33,799 nt of DNA, taken from positions 1 through 33,799 of the forward strand of contig CANGTV010000013.1 of assembly GCA_947457015.1 (NCBI GenBank), given 5' to 3'. The notes below the pieces were generated by a model. It saw only the letters and a list, made by a program, of their open reading frames with translations, was not told the origin of the DNA and made no database searches. Positions 23,913 to 31,899 of this stretch are shown here, in pieces. Position 1 is the stretch's first letter; every line of letters starts with the position of its first letter. A program made the position numbers and the translations under genes. The DNA comes from Alphaproteobacteria bacterium. Its GTDB lineage: Bacteria; Pseudomonadota; Alphaproteobacteria; UBA9655.

Positions 23913-24585
23913 AGCCGCCTTACAGGTAGAAATGATCCCTCATTTTTACCCAAGAAAATTACCAAAAGCGGTTCTTTTTGACTGGGACAACACGCTGGTA
24001 GATACGTGGCGTGTTGCCTATGATTCTATCAATATTGCTCTGGAAGCCTTACACCTTAAGACTCTGACCACTGAGGAATTTTGGAAACAACCCCATCTTT
24101 CTTTAAGGGATGCGTCCCGCAATCTTTTTGGAGACTTCGCTGAAGAGGGCGAGAAAATTTTTTATGACGCTGTAAAAAAGCTTCATTTACAAGAGCTTAT
24201 CACCCTAGAAGGCGCGGAGCCTTTGTTAAAAATTTTAAAAACACGCGGTATTTATACGGGTGTTGTCAGCAATAAGGACGGAAATTTACTCCGCAAGGAA
24301 ATCCATCACTTGGGCTGGAATGACCATTTCCACAAAGTGATTGGATCACGGGATGCGGAAGAAGATAAACCATCTCATCTCCCTGTCTTAGCAGCACTCC
24401 ACACAAGCACCGTTTTACCAAGCCATGACGTGTGGTTTGTTGGCGATTCCATCGTCGACGTTCATTGTGCTCGGGCAAGCGGCTGTATCCCCATTGTCGT
24501 AGGGCATGGAGACGCCGCCCAAGAAGAGGATATTATTCACGCAAAAAATTGCGCCAGCCTCGCGCGGATCATTTCAAGTTTGTGA
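23905..24585 (+). CDS. HAD-superfamily phosphatase, phosphoglycolate phosphatase-like
   Basis: A 226-residue haloacid-dehalogenase hydrolase. Motif I is FDWDNTLVDT with nucleophile D26 and acid D28, motif II the serine/asparagine in GVVSNKDG, motif III the lysine in EEDKPSHLP, motif IV FVGDSIVDVHCA. The helical cap between motifs I and II resembles Gph/PGP enzymes. The substrate is not determined by these motifs; phosphoglycolate or another small phosphate ester is likely. Annotated start ATG 23905 overlaps the peroxiredoxin end, but M10 (ATG 23932) is a plausible alternative. Probably co-transcribed with the peroxiredoxin. Confidence 0.85.
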   Translation: MGKAALQVEMIPHFYPRKLPKAVLFDWDNTLVDTWRVAYDSINIALEALHLKTLTTEEFWKQPHLSLRDASRNLFGDFAEEGEKIFYDAVKKLHLQELITLEGAEPLLKILKTRGIYTGVVSNKDGNLLRKEIHHLGWNDHFHKVIGSRDAEEDKPSHLPVLAALHTSTVLPSHDVWFVGDSIVDVHCARASGCIPIVVGHGDAAQEEDIIHAKNCASLARIISSL

Positions 24586-25156
24586 TAAATCTTTTTACCG
24601 CTCCCCTTTGTGAGAGAGGCAATCTTTTTAGCTGAAAATCAACTTCATCCCATCACACTTTGGAACTAATCTCCTGCCAGTTTCTTTGATATTTGCGATA
24701 TCTTACATCTCTTTAAAAAATATAGTAAAAAATATATGAAGTCTGGTAGGAGAGTGCGTCATACATGCCTTGCTCTCTCCTACTCAACACCATAGCTGAT
24801 GACGAAATTGGTAAAAATTTATCAGGCGAACAAACAGGATTGACAACAAAAGGGGAAATGCTATTCTTTTTTGAAATAGAGCCATTGATCAACTCGCTCT
24901 AAAGTATAATGGTGATAGCATACGGGGCTGACCTACAGCTCTTCTCTACAAACTAAGTTCTCAAAAAATTCAGGAGTCTTTTCTTTTTTGAAAGATGAGT
25001 TTTTGTGCGTGAATTTTTCGTCACCGGCGGGGTTGATCGTCTTTAGACACCACCTCACCTCAAGCAAAAACTCCTCTTCTTTCAACCAGAAAAAGTCTAA
25101 AGGTAACTTGCTTACAAGCAAGCTACTCATTTTTTACTCAATGAAAGGAAAAAATT
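24586..25156. other. Long noncoding stretch with hairpin and -10-like site
   Basis: No convincing gene is seen over 570 bases. It holds a strong hairpin at 24746-24783, a 45-codon frame at 24765-24902 (MPCSLLLNTIADDEIGKNLS and onward) without a properly spaced ribosome site, and an extended -10-like TATAAT near 24905 that could drive the exported-protein gene at 25157. If so, that message has a leader of about 240 bases. Confidence 0.4.
24746..24783 (+). ncRNA. Strong hairpin of unknown role
   Basis: GTAGGAGAG (24746-24754) pairs perfectly with CTCTCCTAC (24775-24783) around a 20-base loop. It is not followed by a T tract, so it is not a classic terminator. It could be part of a small RNA or a leader structure. 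No RNA family recognised. Confidence 0.2.
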
Positions 25157-25885
25157 ATGAAATTTACACTAACATTTCTTCTAAGTTTTCTTCTTATGCA
25201 AGGAACTCTCATCGCTGAAAAAGGCGATATCTCTCAACCCATGAATCAAGAAGATTGGAGCAGCGAAACAACGAAAAGATTTGGAGCCCTTAAAGAGAAA
25301 ATCCAAACGTTAAAGGAAGTAACCGTACGTCAAATGTGGGAGAAAAACACATTTAAAATAAAAGCAGGGAACCCTACTCCTCAAAGTGCTCCAGAGGCTT
25401 TAGAAAAATCACTCCTTAGCAAGATGCGTCATGGCGATGTATGTCCTGAAATAGGTTATCAAGGACTAACTGTAGCAAAAGGTGACGCCGATAAACCCCA
25501 AATTTGTTTTTATGCTCCTCGTCCCCACTTTCAAGAGGATTATTTGACAGCGAAGTGGAAAGAAAAAGCTAAAGCTGCTGAAGAAGTATTGGGGGGGGGA
25601 AATTTACAAGCCACATTGCAAAACAAAGGAAGCACAACATTTTTTTCACACATATTTGGACAAGATGCGTCTGAAAACCATGCTCTTTATAAGGTTACGT
25701 CAAGTAAAGGAACCGTACCCTTGCGCTTTGTATCTATTATACTTCTCCCTCTTGTTGATGAATCTCTAGCAACTGAAGAGAAAGCTTTCCTTGAATCCCT
25801 TACTAAAGATCTTCAGCAACAAAAAACTTTAACCAGTTCTTCTTCATCGACCAAGAAAGAAACCGAAGAGAAAACAAAGCCATAA
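25157..25885 (+). CDS. Exported protein of unknown function
   Basis: A 242-residue protein with a clear Sec signal peptide (MKFTLTFLLSFLLMQGTLIA, likely cut before EKGD). The mature part is charged, with two cysteines (in GDVCPEIGYQ and QICFYAP) that could form a disulfide, a Gly-rich spot (EEVLGGGN) and a serine- and lysine-rich tail. A good AAAGGA ribosome site precedes ATG 25157. I recognise no domain. Isolated gene flanked by long noncoding stretches, possibly lineage-specific; a secreted or periplasmic role is as far as the sequence goes. Confidence 0.75.
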   Translation: MKFTLTFLLSFLLMQGTLIAEKGDISQPMNQEDWSSETTKRFGALKEKIQTLKEVTVRQMWEKNTFKIKAGNPTPQSAPEALEKSLLSKMRHGDVCPEIGYQGLTVAKGDADKPQICFYAPRPHFQEDYLTAKWKEKAKAAEEVLGGGNLQATLQNKGSTTFFSHIFGQDASENHALYKVTSSKGTVPLRFVSIILLPLVDESLATEEKAFLESLTKDLQQQKTLTSSSSSTKKETEEKTKP

Positions 25886-25912
25886 GAGTCATCTTGCTCT
25901 AAACCTCTATTT

Positions 25913-25949
25913 GCGAACCTTTATGACTTTTACCTCCATAAAGGTTCGC
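25913..25949 (+). terminator. Hairpin after the exported-protein gene
   Basis: GCGAACCTTTATG (25913-25925) pairs perfectly over 13 bases with CATAAAGGTTCGC (25937-25949), loop 11 bases, 28 bases after the stop codon. The following TTAATGG is a poor T tract, so termination may be weak or the hairpin may instead protect the message 3' end. Confidence 0.55.
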
Positions 25950-25971
25950 TTAATGGTGTGCTCATAATTAA

Positions 25972-26301
25972 AATCATCCTTCTCACCTCTTTGCTCGAGA
26001 CTACATATCTCAAAATATTAAAGATGATTTCCTGCAATCATTAGTTAAAGAATTTCTTGCAATAAAGAATATGCTAGCGTTTATAAAGAAGCGCTATAAT
26101 TACGAAGTAAACCCTCATATTCAGCTAATAGCTCCCCGCCGGGCTGAAACCTTGAATAGGAGCCCGCGAAGGTTAGTATTACTTGCTGGATTCATTCTGA
26201 CAATCCTCACCTTTGAAAATGTTTGGTTTTTTCAAATGCTATTAATGTCCAGTCGTATACGTAACCCTTGCACAGATCATCTTAAGTTTGTAAAATTATA
26301 A
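25972..26301 (+). pseudogene. Possible remnant of a chain-length-determinant-like membrane protein
   Basis: An open frame without a good start runs from 25972. An internal ATG is at 26071, with no ribosome site. The segment IQLIAPRRAETLNRSPRRLV followed by LLAGFILTILTF resembles the end of Wzz/GumC-type proteins, where a proline/serine-rich stretch precedes the last membrane helix. The residues after it do not fit the family. This is a weak resemblance; the rest of 25886-26435 shows no gene, only an extended -10-like TGTTATAAA (26382-26390) that may serve hfq. Confidence 0.2.
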
Positions 26302-26435
26302 AATGTAGCGCCCTCATAGGGGTGAGCAGCACGTCTTGCCTCCTTTTTATAGCGTTGCTAACGAAATTTTAATAACACTTCTGTTATAAATGTAAGTTCT
26401 AGAGAAACGATAATTAAAAACAAAGGGATGAACCC

Positions 26436-26696
26436 ATGGCAATATCAGATAAACAAAACAACTTGCAGGATATTTTTTTAAACCAGTTGCGCAAAACAAA
26501 AGCGCCCGTGACCCTTTTCCTTGTGAATGGCGTAAAGCTTCAAGGAGTTGTGACCTGGTTTGATAACTTTTCCGTCCTTCTGCGACGCGACAACCATTCT
26601 CAACTTGTTTACAAGCATGCCATTTCAACCGTCATGCCCATTAATCCGATTCAGTTATTTGAAGAGGAAGGAACTCCTGACCAACCCGAGGCATAA
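26436..26696 (+). CDS. hfq: RNA chaperone Hfq
   Basis: An 86-residue Sm-like protein forming hexamers that pair small RNAs with messages. The Sm1 segment is [20 protein letters not shown], continuing FSVLLRR, and the Sm2 signature is [11 protein letters not shown]. The N-terminal [12 protein letters not shown] helix is typical. AAAGGGA precedes the ATG. hflX begins 6 bases after its stop, the usual hfq-hflX order. Confidence 0.97.
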   Translation: MAISDKQNNLQDIFLNQLRKTKAPVTLFLVNGVKLQGVVTWFDNFSVLLRRDNHSQLVYKHAISTVMPINPIQLFEEEGTPDQPEA

Positions 26697-26702
26697 ACAT
26701 CC

Positions 26703-28007
26703 GTGACTAAGAATGACTTTATGACCCCGGAAAAGAAATCGTCCGGGGTCGTTTTTATTGTATGCCCTTATATTGTTAAAGGTCTTCATCGCGTCATTGA
26801 TCCAGCCGCACGCCTTGAAGAAGCCAAAGGGCTGGCAGAGGCGATTCAGCTTGAAATTAAAGGCGCTGAATTCTTCAAACAACACATTATCCGCCCCGCG
26901 ACATACATCAGCAAAGGACATGTGGAAGCTCTCCAAGGTCCTTTAAAAGAACTTGATGTCGCGCTTGTTTTTATTGATGCCCCCATTTCTCCTGTCCAAC
27001 AACGAAACTTGGAGAAAATCTGGGGATGTAAGGTCATTGACCGCACAGGCCTTATTTTAGAAATCTTTGGGGCCCGTGCCCGCACGGCTGAAGGACGCCT
27101 CCAAGTAGAACTCGCCGCCCTCACCTATCAACGAAGCCGCTTGGTACGTTCCTGGACCCACCTTGAGCGCCAACGGGGAGGCTTTGGATTCACGGGAGGC
27201 CCCGGCGAAACTCAGCTGGAGCTTGATCGCCGTCTTATTGACGAACGCATGATGCGTATCAAAAAAGATCTGGATCAAGTCAAACGCACCCGGACCCTCC
27301 ATCGTCAAGCCAGGAAGCGCGTTCCCTACTCTATTGTGGCCCTTGTTGGCTATACAAATGCAGGAAAATCAACCCTTTTCAACACATTAACCCGCGCAGA
27401 TGTCATGGCAGAGGACCTTCTGTTTGCAACCCTCGATCCCACCATGCGGCGCCTTCGCCTTCCTTCAGGACGAGACATCATTCTGTCCGATACGGTGGGA
27501 TTTATTTCCGACCTGCCTACTCTTTTAGTCGCGGCCTTTAAAGCCACTCTTGAAGAAGTGGTTGAGGCCGATCTTATCCTTCATATCCGCGATATTTCTC
27601 ATCCCGAAACAGACTCTCAACGCCAAGACGTCTTGAAGATATTGGAAGAGTTAGAGGTTAAGCAAAGATACGAAGACCATGGAATTGAGGTTTTAAACAA
27701 GTGCGATCTGTTGGATGCTAAAGAGATTAAGCCGTTAAATGCAAAGGCCACCAAAGCCGCTCACCCCACCCAATGCGTGCTCTCGGCTCTTAAAGGAACG
27801 GGTGTGGCCGATCTTTTGAAAAAAATCGATCGATTCCTCGCCAGCAAAGAAAAACCTTATGTTTTTAAACTTTCCCTTTCAGAAGGAAAAAAGATAGCCT
27901 GGCTTTATGCCCACGGGGATGTGGTGCAAAGAAAAGATAGTGAAACTGAGACACGTCTTAAGGTTTCCTTGTCTCCTGAAAACAAAGAGCGATTTGAGCG
28001 GTTGTAG
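26703..28007 (+). CDS. hflX: Ribosome-associated GTPase HflX
   Basis: A 434-residue GTPase that splits stalled or hibernating 70S ribosomes. The N-terminal HflX domain has the glycine-rich GGFGFTGGPGETQLELDRR and the linker helix KKDLDQVKRTRTLHRQARKR. The G domain has G1 GYTNAGKS at 216-223, G3 in SDTVGFISDLP and G4 in NKCD. Start is GTG 26703; an ATG six codons later is the alternative. The end RFERL is normal for the family. An inverted-repeat element begins 4 bases after the stop. Confidence 0.95.
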   Translation: MTKNDFMTPEKKSSGVVFIVCPYIVKGLHRVIDPAARLEEAKGLAEAIQLEIKGAEFFKQHIIRPATYISKGHVEALQGPLKELDVALVFIDAPISPVQQRNLEKIWGCKVIDRTGLILEIFGARARTAEGRLQVELAALTYQRSRLVRSWTHLERQRGGFGFTGGPGETQLELDRRLIDERMMRIKKDLDQVKRTRTLHRQARKRVPYSIVALVGYTNAGKSTLFNTLTRADVMAEDLLFATLDPTMRRLRLPSGRDIILSDTVGFISDLPTLLVAAFKATLEEVVEADLILHIRDISHPETDSQRQDVLKILEELEVKQRYEDHGIEVLNKCDLLDAKEIKPLNAKATKAAHPTQCVLSALKGTGVADLLKKIDRFLASKEKPYVFKLSLSEGKKIAWLYAHGDVVQRKDSETETRLKVSLSPENKERFERL

Positions 28008-28011
28008 GTAA

Positions 28012-28292
28012 CCTCAGGTTTGGACAAAGGTTTCTTTTTTTGTTTTTTACAAAAAATATATTATGTCATTGCGAGGAGTGAAACGACGAAGCAACCCAGT
28101 AAAAGAGCTTATTCCGAAGGAATGCATTTTTTTAGTTTCATAGAGAAGTGCTGAATTTTATGTGGGTAAAAAAGGCTGCATGGCCTTCGGACATGCGTTG
28201 TTTGCACTGGGTTGCTTCGTCGTTTCACTCCTCGCAATGACGCTAACAACTTGTTTCATATGAGATAATTTAATTCCTTGTCCAAAACCCGG
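28012..28292. mobile_element. MITE-like element carrying a type C repeat pair (copy 1)
   Basis: The ends CCTCAGGTTTGGACAAAGG (28012-28030) and CCTTGTCCAAAACCCGG (28276-28292) are imperfect inverted repeats. Inside is a type C pair (28065-28241) with long arms and about 105 bases between. The AT-rich left part and the right part (GCTAACAACTTGTTTCATAT, then GAGATAATTTAATTC) align with the shorter copy at 33014-33139. No coding capacity seen, so any movement would depend on a transposase elsewhere. Confidence 0.65.
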
Positions 28293-28306
28293 ATTAACAA
28301 CGCTCC

Positions 28307-28639
28307 TTACAAACCACGACGCAGCGTAGATCTAGACTTGCTGGAGCTCGGCGAAATGCAATTGGGATAGCAGTAGCCACCCCATCCATTGTTATTTGTC
28401 CACTGGCACGTCTCACCATCTGGAACCTGAGACGCTGGGTTTTGGCAATAGTTCCAATCGTAATTATTGTTGTTTGCAGGTGTAGTCTGAGAATTGTTAG
28501 AGGTACATTGGCTCTGGTTATACTGCTGTGCCCAACAGGTTGCCTTTGCGTCTCCACCAGCTAGTAATCCCAAAAATATAATTGAGCTTATTAAGGCATA
28601 AGACATGCCTATGCGTTGATTTTTATGTTTTGTTATCAT
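28307..28639 (-). CDS. Small cysteine-rich exported protein, function unknown
   Basis: A 110-residue protein with a signal peptide (helix MSYALISSIIFLGLLAG, likely cut after GGDAKA) and six cysteines in the mature part (35, 45, 65, 78, 90, 94), enough for three disulfides. The region between is rich in Asn, Gln and Thr (SNNSQTTPANNNNYDW) and aromatic residues, and the tail is basic. AAAGGAG precedes ATG 28637-28639 with good spacing. No family recognised; the pattern fits a secreted or surface protein in an oxidising compartment. The stop lies 15 bases from the MITE-like element. Another frame here (28294-28557) is a shadow. Confidence 0.65.
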   Translation of the reverse strand: MITKHKNQRIGMSYALISSIIFLGLLAGGDAKATCWAQQYNQSQCTSNNSQTTPANNNNYDWNYCQNPASQVPDGETCQWTNNNGWGGYCYPNCISPSSSKSRSTLRRGL

Positions 28640-28839
28640 TACTAGTCTCCTTTAGCTTGTTTTCCTAAAACGCTTTCTTTCAGTCTAGCAATAAATTCTT
28701 TAAAATGTGTTAAGTCACAACAATTTAGATTGTTTAAAGAATAATTGTAAGCCACTTAGCAAAAGAAGGTTGATTTTTGCTTTGGGCTATCCTGAAGAAC
28801 TCTAGCATCCAATCTGGGCAAGCTTTACTCTCCCTTTTC

Positions 28840-29406
28840 CTACTCCCCTCTCATAATCTTTCTGGCTTCTTCTAGGGTCATAAGGTCACCCTCAGGAACA
28901 TGATCAATGAATAAGGTCCCATTGAGATGGTCTGCTTCATGTTGAATAAGACGTGCTAAGAATCCGCGTGCTTGTCCGGTAATCTTATTCCCTTCAGGCG
29001 TCCAGGCTTCATAGGAAATTTCTGTAAAACGTTCCACGCGCGCCGCCAGATCCTTCACAGAAAAACAAGCCTCCCAATCAACAAATTTTTCTTCAGACAA
29101 AGGAGCCCAGGAGGGGTTAATCCAAATACTTTTAGAAAGCGTATCTGTAAAATCTGGACGATGCTTTTTCAATTCTTCATCCGCTTCGGCCGCTAATACA
29201 AGAATGCGCTTATCATACCCAACTTGAGGAGCCGCAAGGCCCGCACAATTATCTTCTTGATCAAACTTAGCTTCTAACAGGCGAACCATCTCCTTTGTTT
29301 CGTCATCAAGAGGGAACGTCACCTCTTTGGCAGGTGTTGTGAGCACCTCCTTGTTGAGACACGCAGGATCATTAATGGCTACATAGTCAGGGAGTTGTGA
29401 TGACAT
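28840..29406 (-). CDS. def: Peptide deformylase with variant motif 2
   Basis: Metallohydrolase that removes the formyl group from nascent proteins. Motif 1 is AGLAAPQVG (Q61), motif 2 is EACFS with metal-ligand C114, motif 3 is QHEADH with H156, E157 and H160. Motif 2 differs from the common EGCLS, so this may be a divergent or secondary deformylase. The frame extends to 29499, but AGAGGAA about 9 bases before ATG 29404-29406 supports the shorter form of 188 residues. No fmt gene is adjacent. Divergent from the broken terC. Confidence 0.85.
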   Translation of the reverse strand: MSSQLPDYVAINDPACLNKEVLTTPAKEVTFPLDDETKEMVRLLEAKFDQEDNCAGLAAPQVGYDKRILVLAAEADEELKKHRPDFTDTLSKSIWINPSWAPLSEEKFVDWEACFSVKDLAARVERFTEISYEAWTPEGNKITGQARGFLARLIQHEADHLNGTLFIDHVPEGDLMTLEEARKIMRGE

Positions 29407-29487
29407 CCGATAATTTCCTCTGTAATTTCTATTTTCAAAAGGCTTTATTAACTCTTTTCCTTTAAGGTCCACACGTAAAGGAGGGCT

Positions 29488-30292
29488 ATGGTATTGCAAA
29501 CACTTTTTCCTTGGATTGGGCTGATCACCCTCATTCTCTTGTTTTTAGCCTTAGACTTGGGCGTCTTCAATCGTGTTCCGCACGCTATCTCGACTCGAGA
29601 GGCTCTTACAACAAGTGTTATCTGGATTTCTCTTGCCCTTCTTTTTAATCTTTTTGTGCTATACACGCAAGGAACAGATGCAGGCCTAGCCTTTTTTACC
29701 GGCTATTTACTCGAAAAGCTATTAAGTTTAGACAACATGTTTGTCTTCATAATGATTTTTAATTTTTTTCAGGTTCCCTCCCGTCATCAGCACCCGGTTT
29801 TATTCTGGGGAGTATTGGGCGCTATTATTTCTCGTCTTCTTCTGATCCTTGTCGGCATCGAACTCATCAAGTCTTTTGAATGGATTTTATATCTTTTTGG
29901 GCTTCTGTTAATTTACTCAAGCTATAAGATTTTTTCCGAACGCGGGCGCCCTGTAAAAATAGAAGCCAACACAATTCGACATTGTCTTAGCCATTGATTC
30001 CATTCCTGCAATTTTTGCTATCACTCTTGATCCCTTTATTTTTTTTACCTCTAATATCTTTGCTCTTCTTGGCTTACGGTCCCTTTAGTTTCTTTTAGCA
30101 AAATTTATTCTACATTTTTATTACTTTCAGCATGCCTTGGCGATTATCTTAGGATTTGTGGGTGTTAAGCTCATACTTGCCAATCACATCAAGATCCCTT
30201 TACTATTTTCCTTAAGCGTTATCGGATGCACTCTTATTGTGTCTATTCTCGCATCATTATGGAAAGATAGGCATGATCAAAGCTCGCATTGA
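29488..30292 (+). pseudogene. Broken TerC/Alx-family membrane protein gene
   Basis: A strong GGAGG ribosome site precedes ATG 29488, and the first 160 codons are a good TerC N-terminal half (LFLALDLGVFNR, then YLLEKLLSLDNMFVFIMIF). The frame then stops at 29997. The second half continues in another frame from about 29975: [20 protein letters not shown], then [12 protein letters not shown], a TAG at 30088-30090 where relatives have tyrosine, and FVGVKLIL to SILASLWKDR. About 40-50 residues between the halves are missing. A deletion with frameshift plus a nonsense mutation makes this a pseudogene. The family exports metal ions or is linked to tellurite or manganese. Confidence 0.85.
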
Positions 30293-30557
30293 AGAAAAAT
30301 TACACACTGCCTTTTCTCCGACTTACTTAAAAGTAAAGGATGAATCACACCTTCATGTGGGACATGAAAATTATCGACCCGGAGGCAACAGCCATTTTAG
30401 TGTGACGATTGTGTCTTCTTTTTTTTGTGGAATGAACCGCATTCAACGTCACCAAAAAGTATATGCGTGTCTTGAGGAAGAGCTTAAGAGTGGCGTTCAT
30501 GCCCTAAGGCTCAAGACTCTTTGTCCTGAGGAGGTGGCGTCACCCGAAGCTGTGTGA
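30273..30557 (+). CDS. BolA family protein
   Basis: A 94-residue BolA-like protein, which works with monothiol glutaredoxins in iron-sulfur cluster handling. Family motifs are VKDESHLHVGH, GGNSHFSVTIVSSFF, the IQRHQKVYACL helix and the final VHALRLKTLCPEE. An open frame starts at 30237, but the family start is ATG 30273; the start lies inside the decayed end of terC. Its last 47 bases overlap the convergent CNNM/CorC gene, an unusual 3' overlap. Confidence 0.9.
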   Translation: MIKARIEEKLHTAFSPTYLKVKDESHLHVGHENYRPGGNSHFSVTIVSSFFCGMNRIQRHQKVYACLEEELKSGVHALRLKTLCPEEVASPEAV

Positions 30558-31794
30558 TTTGGTGGCGATGACGACGTAAAACATCCACACGAAACCCATA
30601 CATCATGAAAGATTGCCCTATTTCAGGGATTTCTCGTGTTTCATGCAACACAAGACCTGCCAACGTTGTCGCATGCTCATCAGGTAAATCCCATCCGTAA
30701 AGACGATTAAGATCTCGAAGAGAGAGGGACCCATCAATAACATATGTTCCATCAGGGGTAATCCGAACGCCCGGAATTTCTACATCGTGTTCATCCACAA
30801 TTTCTCCGACAATTTCCTCTAATATATCTTCAAGGGTCACCATTCCTTGTAGATCCCCATATTCATCAATCACAAGGGCAAAGTGCTCCCGTCGTTGACG
30901 AAAAGCGGCAAGTTGGGAGAAAAGGGTTGTTGTCTCAGGAACAAACCAAGGAGGAGTGGCGATTTTTTCAATATCAAGCTCTTCGAGATTTCCCTTATGA
31001 ACTTGAACCGCCCTTAGTAAATCCTTGGCATGGAGCACCCCAACGATGTTTTCCGGATTCTCTTTCCAGACAGGAATACGCGTATAAGGCGCTTTAAGAA
31101 CGTGTTTGATAATCTCTTGATTAGACTCTTCTATATTAATCATAAACATTGTTTTGCGATGGCGCATGATCTCAGTGACTTCAACAGCTGTTAAGTCCAA
31201 GATGCTCCGTAACATAGCCCGTTCATACTCAGCCTCTCCTGAAGACCCTGCATGAAGTTCAATGGCTCCCCGTAACTCTTCTGCTGAAGCTGATTCTGAA
31301 AGCCCCTGTTTAATTTTAATTCCCATCAAATGCAGAGATCCTTGGGCCATAAAATTAATGGCTTTCGTCAAGGGAGACATGACAACTAAAAGAAGCTTAA
31401 AAAAAGGCGCAAAGACCAACGCCACCTGATCAGGGGATGTATAGACATACATTTTAGGGAGAACTTCTGCATAAATTGTAATAAGAGCACCCATCCCAAG
31501 AGCTGCATAAACAGTCCCTGCCGGCCCAAAAAGGTGCGTTAAAATCCCTGTGGCAAGCGCCGTCACAATGGTAATAGACCAGGTATTTAAAAGAATGATC
31601 GAGCTAATAAATTCGCCTATTTTAGCTTGCAGCTTTAATATAGAAGAAGCCCTTGCATCCCCTTTTTTAGCCAAATGATAAAGACGCACGCGGGATGCTG
31701 CTAAAACAGCCGCCTCTGAGGCTGATCCGAGGGCCGCTAAAAGGATGAAAAAAAAGATCGCAACTACTGATAGAATTGAAGAAAGGAGTGTCAT
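30511..31794 (-). CDS. CNNM/CorC-type membrane protein (DUF21-CBS-CorC_HlyC)
   Basis: A 427-residue protein of the UPF0053 group linked to magnesium/cobalt export. Domains in order: a DUF21 membrane region (four helices, with SASEAAVLAASRVRL and YAEVLPKMYVY), a CBS pair (VTEIMRHRKTMFMIN and PWFVPETTTLFSQLA through DEYGDLQGMVTLEDILEEIV) and a C-terminal CorC_HlyC domain (TYVIDGSLSLRDLN through FRVDVLRR). Adenine nucleotide or magnesium sensing by the CBS domains is known for relatives. Its 3' end overlaps bolA by 47 bases. Confidence 0.93.
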   Translation of the reverse strand: MTLLSSILSVVAIFFFILLAALGSASEAAVLAASRVRLYHLAKKGDARASSILKLQAKIGEFISSIILLNTWSITIVTALATGILTHLFGPAGTVYAALGMGALITIYAEVLPKMYVYTSPDQVALVFAPFFKLLLVVMSPLTKAINFMAQGSLHLMGIKIKQGLSESASAEELRGAIELHAGSSGEAEYERAMLRSILDLTAVEVTEIMRHRKTMFMINIEESNQEIIKHVLKAPYTRIPVWKENPENIVGVLHAKDLLRAVQVHKGNLEELDIEKIATPPWFVPETTTLFSQLAAFRQRREHFALVIDEYGDLQGMVTLEDILEEIVGEIVDEHDVEIPGVRITPDGTYVIDGSLSLRDLNRLYGWDLPDEHATTLAGLVLHETREIPEIGQSFMMYGFRVDVLRRHRHQITQLRVTPPPQDKES

Positions 31795-31837
31795 CGGGGT
31801 CCTTATGTGGTTCTTAATACGGAAAATGAGAACAACG

Positions 31838-31865
31838 TTTACATTTTCAACTTGGGCAGTATATC
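31838..31865 (+). promoter_or_regulatory. Predicted namZ promoter
   Basis: -35 TTTACA (31838-31843), 16-base spacer, -10 TATATC (31860-31865). Transcription would start near 31873, which fits translation from ATG 31900 and argues against the upstream GTG at 31807. Confidence 0.4.
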
Positions 31866-31899
31866 ATTTCACAAACAAACAATCCAGACTCAGACAAAC

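Noticed and set aside
24988-25218. 76-codon plus-strand frame before the exported protein
   Set aside because: It overlaps the signal-peptide gene in another frame, has no ribosome site and its sequence looks random.
24586-26435. tRNA or other known RNA genes in the long noncoding stretches
   Set aside because: No cloverleaf, T-loop consensus or recognisable riboswitch core was found; only simple hairpins.
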